Source: Rhodospirillales bacterium
GTDB lineage: Bacteria; Pseudomonadota; Alphaproteobacteria; Rhodospirillales; Casp-alpha2
DNA length: 7,238 nt
Direction: 5' to 3'
NCBI GenBank assembly: GCA_018664265.1
Contig: JABJOR010000453.1
Coordinates: forward strand, 1 to 7,238
This document shows, in pieces, positions 1 through 5,832 of this stretch. The notes under the pieces were generated by a model, which was not told the origin of the DNA, ran no database searches, and saw only the letters and a list, made by a program, of their open reading frames with translations. The first letter of the stretch is position 1. The number at the start of each line of letters is the position of its first letter. A program made the translations under genes and the position numbers.

Positions 1-2
1 AT

Positions 3-1520
3 CTGGAAGATTGTGATCTGCACGTCATGCATGGCCTGCAACAGGCCCTTCGCAAAGGCGAGTGGAAAGTTACCGTTGCCGTCCACCGAGGTTTACGCGT
101 GACCGCAATTTGGCCGGGCTTCCGCGATAAAGTTTATGGCGTGGCTTTTGATATTGGCTCCACAACCATTGCCGGGCATTTGTGTGAATTATTATCCGGA
201 GACGTCGTCTCATCATCGGGTATCATGAACCCGCAAATACGCTTTGGCGAAGATCTCATGAGCCGGGTTTCCTATGTCATGATGAATCCTGGTGGCGACA
301 AGGAAATGACGGACGCGGTTCGCGAAGCCATAAATCACCTGATCAATGAACTTGTAAATCAGGCTGATTTGACAACACATGATGTTCTCAATGCTACATT
401 CGTTGGCAATCCTGTCATGCACCATTTGTTGCTTGGTATTGATCCCACGGAATTGGGCGGTGCACCTTTTGCCCTGACGACCAATTCCGGGTTGACCTTG
501 TGGGGCTCAGAACTAGACCTCGACATGCATCCAAATGCTCGGGTGTATGTGCTGCCATGCATTGCTGGTCATGTTGGCGCCGACACAGCCGCCGTGGTTC
601 TGTCAGAAAGCCCTCACCTGTCTGATGATATCATGTTGATTGTCGATGTTGGAACCAATGCGGAAATCGTTTGCGGCAACAAAGACCGCCTACTTGCGGC
701 ATCCTCGCCTACAGGTCCGGCCTTTGAAGGCGCACAAATTTCTGGCGGTCAACGCGCTGCTGCAGGTGCGATTGAGCGCGTACGAATTGACCCGGATACT
801 CTTGAACCCAAGTTCTCGGTGATTGGCAGTGAGTTGTGGTCTGACGATCCGGGCTTTGCTGCAGCAACCAGTGAAACTGGTGTCACTGGTATATGTGGCT
901 CAGGCATTATTGAAGTAATCGCCGAGATGTTTCTTGCCGGTATCATCACCACAGATGGCGTCATTGACGGTGCGCTCGCTGAGAAAAACGAGCGAGTCTA
1001 TCAGGACGATCGAACATTCTCCTACCATCTTCACAGTGGCGAGGTTAACGTCAATATCACCCAAAATGACATTCGCGCTATACAGCTTGCAAAAGCGGCT
1101 CTGTATGCCGGGGCACGTTTGCTCATGGATAAGCTGGGTATTGATACACCGGATCGCATCGTGCTAGCTGGTGCCTTTGGATCACACATTGATACAAAGT
1201 ATGCGCTTGTCCTTGGCATGTTACCGGATTGCCCTCTTGAAAAAGTAACATCGGCTGGCAACGCCGCCGGAACTGGGGCTCGTATTGCCTTGCTAAATCA
1301 GAGCGCCCGCGACGAAATTGAAACTGTGGTTCGCAATATCGAAAAAATCGAAACGGCAGTTGAGCCCAAGTTCCAGGATCACTTTGTCGAAGCTATGGCT
1401 TTCCCCCACAAGACAGCCTCTTACCCCAACCTGTCAAAGTCCGTCACCTTGCCTGAACCGAGAATTATGGAAAAAGCTGATGGGAAAGATGGGAAAAAAC
1501 GTCGTAGACGACGGCGCTGA
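3..1520 (+). CDS. RACo-type ASKHA-fold activator of corrinoid methyltransferases (DUF4445 family), 5'-partial
   Basis: This protein is expected to use ATP hydrolysis and an N-terminal [2Fe-2S] domain to return inactive Co(II) corrinoid proteins to Co(I), reactivating MttB/MtgB-like methyltransferases in the cytoplasm. Only the part after the iron-sulfur domain is here: the frame is open from base 3, and the ATG at 27 is inside the linker, so the true start lies upstream. Counting from that ATG, the ASKHA nucleotide-binding motifs are clear: FDIGSTT at 41-47 (phosphate 1), a family block GIMNPQIRFGEDLMSRVSY at 65-83, VDVGTNAEI at 206-214 (phosphate 2), GICGSGI at 288-294, LAGAFGSHID at 380-389 and GNAAGTGAR at 411-419. 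The C-terminus is very basic, ending in KK and six arginines. The exporter gene starts 41 bp later and may be cotranscribed. In known genomes such genes sit beside corrinoid protein and methyltransferase genes, which would be expected just left of this window. Family call is firm; the substrate is not visible. Confidence 0.9.
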   Translation: MEDCDLHVMHGLQQALRKGEWKVTVAVHRGLRVTAIWPGFRDKVYGVAFDIGSTTIAGHLCELLSGDVVSSSGIMNPQIRFGEDLMSRVSYVMMNPGGDKEMTDAVREAINHLINELVNQADLTTHDVLNATFVGNPVMHHLLLGIDPTELGGAPFALTTNSGLTLWGSELDLDMHPNARVYVLPCIAGHVGADTAAVVLSESPHLSDDIMLIVDVGTNAEIVCGNKDRLLAASSPTGPAFEGAQISGGQRAAAGAIERVRIDPDTLEPKFSVIGSELWSDDPGFAAATSETGVTGICGSGIIEVIAEMFLAGIITTDGVIDGALAEKNERVYQDDRTFSYHLHSGEVNVNITQNDIRAIQLAKAALYAGARLLMDKLGIDTPDRIVLAGAFGSHIDTKYALVLGMLPDCPLEKVTSAGNAAGTGARIALLNQSARDEIETVVRNIEKIETAVEPKFQDHFVEAMAFPHKTASYPNLSKSVTLPEPRIMEKADGKDGKKRRRRRR

Positions 1521-1561
1521 TAGTAAATAATGATTATGAGTAAGCTCTTGAAGCAACTCTC

Positions 1562-2881
1562 ATGACCACCCGAAACTGGAACAAAACAATCTGGCTTCTG
1601 GCCGGGCCGATTATGATATCGAATGTTTCGGTGCCTTTGCTTGGCATTGTTGATACCGCAGTGGTAGGCCAGATTGAGGGAGCTCATTACATTGGGGCTG
1701 TTGCCGTTGGTGCGCAAATCTTCAGCATCCTGTATTGGGGGTTTGGTTTCCTGCGTATGGGAACCACCGGATTCACGGCTCAGTCTCTGGGCGCTAAGGA
1801 TATGGAACAGGTCCGTGCATGGTTGTTGCGGGCTTTTGCCATTTCCGTTGTTGTCGGCATTGCTCTGATTGCCCTTCAACGCCCGCTCTTTTGGGGCAGC
1901 ATTGCCTTGATCAAGCCCAGTGATCAGGTTGCCCAGCTCACCGATGCTTATTATTCCATACGAATTTGGGGTGCCCCTGCTGTGCTTATGGGCTACGCCC
2001 TGCTCGGTTGGTTTATCGGTATCCAGAACACAAAAGCCGTATTACTGCTGCAACTGGGTATGAATGTCAGCAACATCATTCTTGATCTTGTTTTCGTGCT
2101 CGGCTTTGGCTGGGGGGTCGAAGGCGTTGCTTATGCCACGGTTATTTCCGAAGTGGGTGCCGCAATCTTTGGCTGCTGGCTTGCTTTGCATCATGCGAAG
2201 GCCCTGGGAGGTAATTGGAATTTATCCCTGATTGCCCAGTGGGAGCATTTGAAAAAATTAATGTTCCTCAATCGAGACATTTTCCTCAGAACGCTCTGCC
2301 TGCAAACTGTATTTGTGATCATTACCGCGCTTGGAGCACGCATGGGGGACACGCTGCTTGCAGTTAATGCTGTCCTGATGCTGTTTCAAGGCTTCATGGC
2401 CTACGGGCTGGACGGGTTTGCTCATGCAGTGGAAACCTTGTCGGGCCATGCTTATGGCGCGCGGGACAAGGCCGCGTTTAAAGGTGCCGTTAAAGCAACC
2501 ACCATCTGGGCACTTATTTTCTCACTGCCATTTTCTTTGGTTTATTGGTTGTTTGGTGGAGAGTTAATCGATCTTTTAACCAAGACAGAAGATATTCGAC
2601 TGGTTGCCCGCGAATACCTTCCATGGATGGTTATCCTGCCCGTCCTGTCAGTGTGGAGTTTTCTGCTCGATGGCATATTTTTCGGCATGACGCGCGGCCA
2701 CGATATGCGCAATGCCATGTTGATATCCATGCTGGTTTATATCGTTGCCACCAGTGTTCTTATTGGCCCATACGGCAATCACGGCCTATGGTTAGCATTT
2801 TCCATATTCATGGTGGCAAGGGCAATTACACTTGGAATGCGCTATCCAGCGATTGAGCGTTCCATAGATAGAACATTGTGA
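1562..2881 (+). CDS. MATE family efflux transporter (DinF-like)
   Basis: A 439-residue inner-membrane protein, the normal length for a MATE exporter, with about twelve hydrophobic segments in two halves. The first half begins with WLLAGPIMISNVSVPLLGIVD at about 11-31, and D31 in GIVDTAVVG is in the usual place for DinF-branch MATE proteins. Further blocks typical of the branch are GFLRMGTTGFTAQSLGA (62-78), GWFIGIQNTK (149-158), and in the second half YGLDGFAHAVETLSGHAYGA (281-300). The family exports drugs or metabolites using a Na+ or H+ gradient; the cargo cannot be read from sequence. The ATG at 1562 is chosen because the first transmembrane segment follows at the usual distance; there is no strong Shine-Dalgarno sequence before it. 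The gap of 41 bp after the corrinoid activator shows no terminator. The last 40 bp of the gene overlap the 3' end of the convergent regulator gene. Confidence 0.9.
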   Translation: MTTRNWNKTIWLLAGPIMISNVSVPLLGIVDTAVVGQIEGAHYIGAVAVGAQIFSILYWGFGFLRMGTTGFTAQSLGAKDMEQVRAWLLRAFAISVVVGIALIALQRPLFWGSIALIKPSDQVAQLTDAYYSIRIWGAPAVLMGYALLGWFIGIQNTKAVLLLQLGMNVSNIILDLVFVLGFGWGVEGVAYATVISEVGAAIFGCWLALHHAKALGGNWNLSLIAQWEHLKKLMFLNRDIFLRTLCLQTVFVIITALGARMGDTLLAVNAVLMLFQGFMAYGLDGFAHAVETLSGHAYGARDKAAFKGAVKATTIWALIFSLPFSLVYWLFGGELIDLLTKTEDIRLVAREYLPWMVILPVLSVWSFLLDGIFFGMTRGHDMRNAMLISMLVYIVATSVLIGPYGNHGLWLAFSIFMVARAITLGMRYPAIERSIDRTL

Positions 2882-3885
2882 CGTTCTTCGCTTGGGGTGC
2901 GATTGAAATGCTCCCGATAGCATTTTGAGAAATGCGAAGCCGAAATAAAACCACAAGCCAATGCCACATCCAGAACCGACAGACTGGTTTGCAGCAATAA
3001 AAAGCGTGAACGGTCCATACGCAGCTTCAGATAATACCGGGTCGGGGCTAATCCTAAATACTTGTTAAACAAGCGCTCCAGTTGGCGCGTGGAAAGACCA
3101 ACATTTTTCGCAAGTTCTGTACAATTTACCGGGTTCTCCAAATTTTCTTCCATATCACTGATCACAGCCAGCAATTTCGGATGCGATACCCCTAAACGGG
3201 ATCGCAGAGCCATGCGTTGGCCTTCATTACCCTCACGTATACGGTGATGGATCAATTGATCCGCGGCGGCTGTGGCGACCTTGTGTCCTGCATGGCTGGA
3301 GATCATGTGCAGCATCAAATCAATTGCGGCTGTCCCCCCGGCGCAGGTGTATCTTGTTCTGTCTATCTCATAGAGCTCGGGGACAACTTCAATCTTGGGG
3401 AATTCTTCTGAAAAACTGGAAAGATTCTCCCAATGGATGGTGCATCGATACCCATCAAGCAATCCTGCACGGGCCAAAATATAGGAGCCTGTACAAATAG
3501 CCCCGGCATGTGCCCCATGGGTAACAAGGCGTCTAAGTTGAGCAAGCAACTCACGGGTAACATAATTCTTAACATTCCAGCCTGAACACACCACAACCAT
3601 GTCCAGTTTCCCGGCGTCAGCCAAGGATGCATCCACCTGAAGCGTGACATCGTTGCTGGCCTTGACCCCTTCACCATCCATGGAGCACGTGACATATTCA
3701 TAGACGGTACGTTCGCTGACATAATTGGCGTGCCGAAGGGCCTCAATGGCAGACGCATACGCGATCATGCTGAATTGAGGTACAAGCACAAAGCCGACCC
3801 GGCGTGTCTTAACAGACCGATCAACAGTTACAGGCTCAATTGCACCCGAAATGTGTGGAGCGTCTAAATTCACAATATAATTCAT
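2842..3885 (-). CDS. GlxA family transcriptional regulator (DJ-1/PfpI-like domain + AraC HTH), GbdR/CdhR-like
   Basis: A 347-residue cytoplasmic regulator. Residues about 29-195 form a DJ-1/PfpI-like sensor domain, opening with RRVGFVLVPQFSMIAYASAIEALR and carrying the nucleophile-elbow cysteine C131 in GAICTGSYILARAGLL. Residues about 235-335 are an AraC/XylS DNA-binding domain with two helix-turn-helix units: LAKNVGLSTRQLERLF near 258-273 and VLDVALACGFISASHFSKCY near 304-323. Family members include GbdR (glycine betaine/dimethylglycine), CdhR (carnitine) and ArgR of Pseudomonas (arginine), so a quaternary amine or amino-acid ligand is likely but unproven. The ATG at 3885 is the only sensible start before the domain and lies just after a strong promoter. 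The gene is divergent from a paralogous regulator of about half-identical sequence by eye. Its stop codon is TAG, which shows that TAG is read as a stop here. The residues before 28 are a non-conserved extension. Confidence 0.92.
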   Translation of the reverse strand: MNYIVNLDAPHISGAIEPVTVDRSVKTRRVGFVLVPQFSMIAYASAIEALRHANYVSERTVYEYVTCSMDGEGVKASNDVTLQVDASLADAGKLDMVVVCSGWNVKNYVTRELLAQLRRLVTHGAHAGAICTGSYILARAGLLDGYRCTIHWENLSSFSEEFPKIEVVPELYEIDRTRYTCAGGTAAIDLMLHMISSHAGHKVATAAADQLIHHRIREGNEGQRMALRSRLGVSHPKLLAVISDMEENLENPVNCTELAKNVGLSTRQLERLFNKYLGLAPTRYYLKLRMDRSRFLLLQTSLSVLDVALACGFISASHFSKCYREHFNRTPSEERHNVLSMERSIAG

Positions 3886-3899
3886 CCATTCAATGCAGG

Positions 3900-3929
3900 A
3901 TTATAGCATACCTTGATGCAAAATGTCGC
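3900..3929 (-). promoter_or_regulatory. Predicted sigma70 promoter for the leftward GlxA-family regulator
   Basis: Read on the minus strand, there is a perfect -10 TATAAT (3905-3900) with an extended TG (TGCTATAAT, 3908-3900). GCGACA (3929-3924), sharing GACA with the TTGACA consensus, sits 18 bp upstream as a -35. Transcription would begin near 3893, only about 8 bases before the ATG at 3885, so the mRNA would be almost leaderless. The -35 lies inside the TGTCG/CGACA dyad, which suggests repression or autoregulation. Confidence 0.6.
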
Positions 3930-3938
3930 TTAACGACA
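3924..3938. promoter_or_regulatory. Inverted repeat TGTCG-N5-CGACA, candidate operator
   Basis: A perfect 5+5 bp dyad with a 5-base centre (CTTAA) covers the -35 of the leftward regulator's promoter. Its arm shares the GTCG core with the direct repeats about 70 bp to the right, so the same or the paralogous GlxA protein could bind both. A 10-bp dyad can occur by chance; its place on the -35 is what makes it worth noting. Confidence 0.4.
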
Positions 3939-3996
3939 AAAAGGTCAATAATTCAAATGATGTGACAGAAAAATAATGTTTTTTCACTGTATTTCT

Positions 3997-4023
3997 GCGA
4001 CCCCGAATTGTTTTATTGCGACG
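3997..4023 (-). promoter_or_regulatory. Two GTCGC direct repeats with 21-bp period, candidate GlxA/ArgR-type operator
   Basis: On the minus strand the half-sites are CGTCGCAA (from 4023) and GGTCGCAG (from 4002). The shared core GTCGCA is repeated exactly 21 bp apart, that is two helical turns on one DNA face. The first half-site also has AA eight bases after GTCGC. From memory, Pseudomonas ArgR, a GlxA-family protein, binds tandem half-sites of the form TGTCGC-N8-AA-N5, also a 21-bp unit. The plus-strand copy of the second site is TTGCGA (4016-4021), which with TATGGT (4040-4045) 18 bp later could form a weak promoter for the rightward operon; the operator would then overlap its -35. Confidence 0.5.
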
Positions 4024-4048
4024 ATGTGTTTTTATACGCTATGGTGTT

Positions 4049-4058
4049 CCGTATACGG
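4049..4058. repeat. Perfect 10-bp palindrome CCGTATACGG in the leader of the rightward operon
   Basis: A self-complementary 10-mer lies 36 bp before the chosen start of the second regulator gene. It does not extend further and has no T-run after it, so it is not a terminator. It could be a protein-binding site or chance; no known motif is recognised. Confidence 0.25.
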
Positions 4059-4093
4059 CGCTCATAATAACGACTTACTGGGAAAACAATAGA

Positions 4094-5068
4094 ATGCTCA
4101 ACGAAGCACCAAGGAAAGGGCCACAACGGCTGGGGTTCCTGCTTGTGCCACAATTTCCCATGCTATCTTTTACCGCAGCGGTTGAGCCTTTGCGTTCAGC
4201 CAACCGCATGAGCGGACGTGAGCTTTATGCCTGGGACATTATCTCATTTGATGGAGAGCCGGTATCATCCAGTAGTGGCATAGCTCTGATGCCTGATTAC
4301 GGCATCAGTGATATTGATAACCACCCTGCTCTTATAGTTTGTGCCGGAATTGATCCGCAGGAATATCAGGAGCGCACTGCGCTTTCCTGGTTACGGCAAT
4401 TGGCACGGCATGGCTGCCAAATGGGTGGCATTTCCGGTGGAGCTTATGTTCTGGCCCGTGCCGGGCTTCTGAATAATCATCGATGCACAATTCACTGGGA
4501 ATACCTGACAGGCTTTGCCGAAGAATTCCCTGACATCGAAGTTACGACAAAACTCTATGAAATTGATGGTGAGCGATTTACCTCTGCAGGCGCAGGGGCC
4601 ACTCTCGATATGATGCTGCACCTGATTGCCGAGCAACATGGTCATGACCTCAGCGTTGCGGTTGCAGAGCAATTCTCCCATATCGGGAGTAATGATCCCA
4701 ATGCTCCACAACGTCTTCCCATCAGACGCCGATTACAAATCAGTCACCCAAAACTGATCGCGGTCGTTGAACAAATGGAAGCAAACCTGGAAGACCCAAT
4801 AGAACGCGACGAATTGGCATCAAGTGTCGGGCTTTCTGTAAGGCAAATCGAACGCTTGTTTATGAAATACCTGAAAATGACCCCGGCGCGTTATTATATG
4901 GAGCTGCGCCTGAAGCGTGCACAAATGCTTCTGTCGCAAACCTCCATGACAATTTTAGAAGTATCTATTGCCTGCGGCTTTGTTTCTGCCTCTCATTTTT
5001 CGAAATGTTACCGGGAAATGTTTACCCATCCACCACGTCAAGAACGTGCTCCTCTGGAAAAAAGCTAA
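4094..5068 (+). CDS. GlxA family transcriptional regulator (DJ-1/PfpI-like domain + AraC HTH), first gene of the ectoine-type operon
   Basis: A 324-residue regulator paralogous to the divergent neighbour. The DJ-1/PfpI-like domain (about 12-180) opens with QRLGFLLVPQFPMLSFTAAVEPLR, and the elbow reads GGISGGAYVLARAGLL, with S114 where the neighbour has cysteine. The AraC-type DNA-binding domain is about 215-318, with HTH units LASSVGLSVRQIERLF (241-256) and ILEVSIACGFVSASHFSKCY (287-306). The frame is open up to a TTG at 4016, but the ATG at 4094 is preferred: it gives the normal family length, the conserved domain starts right after it, GGGA precedes it by about ten bases, and the longer start would place the candidate operator at the very beginning of the gene. 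It is followed after 6 bp by the EutA-like gene, so it probably controls its own operon. The ligand is unknown; ectoine-related compounds are inferred only from the context. Confidence 0.9.
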   Translation: MLNEAPRKGPQRLGFLLVPQFPMLSFTAAVEPLRSANRMSGRELYAWDIISFDGEPVSSSSGIALMPDYGISDIDNHPALIVCAGIDPQEYQERTALSWLRQLARHGCQMGGISGGAYVLARAGLLNNHRCTIHWEYLTGFAEEFPDIEVTTKLYEIDGERFTSAGAGATLDMMLHLIAEQHGHDLSVAVAEQFSHIGSNDPNAPQRLPIRRRLQISHPKLIAVVEQMEANLEDPIERDELASSVGLSVRQIERLFMKYLKMTPARYYMELRLKRAQMLLSQTSMTILEVSIACGFVSASHFSKCYREMFTHPPRQERAPLEKS

Positions 5069-5074
5069 AATACC

Positions 5075-5821
5075 ATGAGACACTTCACACCCAAACCACT
5101 ACCGGGAGAAACAGCACGAATTGGCTTAGTCGCCCTTTCAACGGACCCTTCTGTGGAGCCAGAATGGAGGGCTATGTTACCAGATGATGACATAGCACTA
5201 TATGTATCAAGAATATCCTATACATCAGATTGCACACCAGAGAACCTTAAAGCGATGGCGCCTGATATGACCCGTGCAGCATCATTGCTGGCGCCCAATT
5301 TGGCACTTGATACCATTGCGTATGGCTGCACGTCTGGCACAGTCAACATTGGCTATGAGGGCGTTGTTGAACGCATCAGGACCGCGCGCCCAGGGATACC
5401 CGTTTCCACACCGATTTCCGGTGCAGTAAGCGCTTTTCGCCACCTTGGTGTTAACAAAATTGCCGTAGTAACGCCCTATATTGATTCTGTGAACCAGACC
5501 ATTTCCAACTATCTTTTGGACGAGGGCATTGAGATCACAGGCATGACCGGGTTTTCACTGACGGCGGATAACGATATAGCGAGCATTCCAGCTGATGCCC
5601 TTATGGAAGCGGCCCGTGACGTCATTACTCCAGAAACCGAAGCCGTCTTCTTTTCCTGTACAGCACTTGTTATCGCTAGAGACATTGACGGGATGGAAGC
5701 ATCGCTTGGTATGCCTGTCATCTGCAGCAATCAAGCCATGTTGTGGGAAGCCCTTCGTAAAGCAAATTACACCAAACCAATTGCCGGATTTGGCCAGTTA
5801 ATGTCATCAACTCAAACGTAA
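5075..5821 (+). CDS. eutA: EutA-like protein, Asp/Glu racemase superfamily (maleate isomerase/arylmalonate decarboxylase-like)
   Basis: A 248-residue cytoplasmic enzyme, the usual size for this group. It has the two-domain, two-cysteine pattern of the Asp/Glu racemase superfamily: C85 in AYGCTSGT and C195 in FFSCTALV, with TPISGAVSAFRHLGV (112-126) and VVTPYIDSVN (131-140) between them. Such cysteine pairs act as acid/base or nucleophile in maleate cis-trans isomerase and relatives. The opening ARIGLVALSTDPSVEPEW (14-31) matches my memory of EutA proteins from ectoine-utilisation clusters, whose exact reaction is not settled; a role in isomerising or racemising an intermediate is commonly assumed. 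The gene sits 6 bp after the regulator and 11 bp before the ectoine hydrolase gene, which supports the EutA call. There is no strong ribosome-binding site, only an A-rich stretch, so translational coupling is likely. Maleate isomerase activity remains an alternative. Confidence 0.75.
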   Translation: MRHFTPKPLPGETARIGLVALSTDPSVEPEWRAMLPDDDIALYVSRISYTSDCTPENLKAMAPDMTRAASLLAPNLALDTIAYGCTSGTVNIGYEGVVERIRTARPGIPVSTPISGAVSAFRHLGVNKIAVVTPYIDSVNQTISNYLLDEGIEITGMTGFSLTADNDIASIPADALMEAARDVITPETEAVFFSCTALVIARDIDGMEASLGMPVICSNQAMLWEALRKANYTKPIAGFGQLMSSTQT

Positions 5822-5832
5822 GAGAACACCCT

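Noticed and set aside
749..1261. Minus-strand open frames inside the activator gene
   Set aside because: They lie wholly under a conserved coding frame, have no ribosome-binding site or family resemblance, and are shadows of the real gene.
1500..1513. Hairpin CGTCGT-AG-ACGACG at the end of the activator gene as a terminator
   Set aside because: The loop is only 2 bases, no T-run follows, and the pairing is explained by the arginine codons that form the tail.
1421..1879. 152-codon minus-strand open frame across the activator/exporter junction
   Set aside because: It overlaps the conserved starts and ends of two real genes, has a low-complexity composition with no recognisable domain and no promoter.
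3961..3988. CRP-like site (TGTGA ... TCACT) in the divergent region
   Set aside because: The two half-sites are 18 bases apart, not the 6 needed for CRP, so the resemblance is probably chance in AT-rich DNA.
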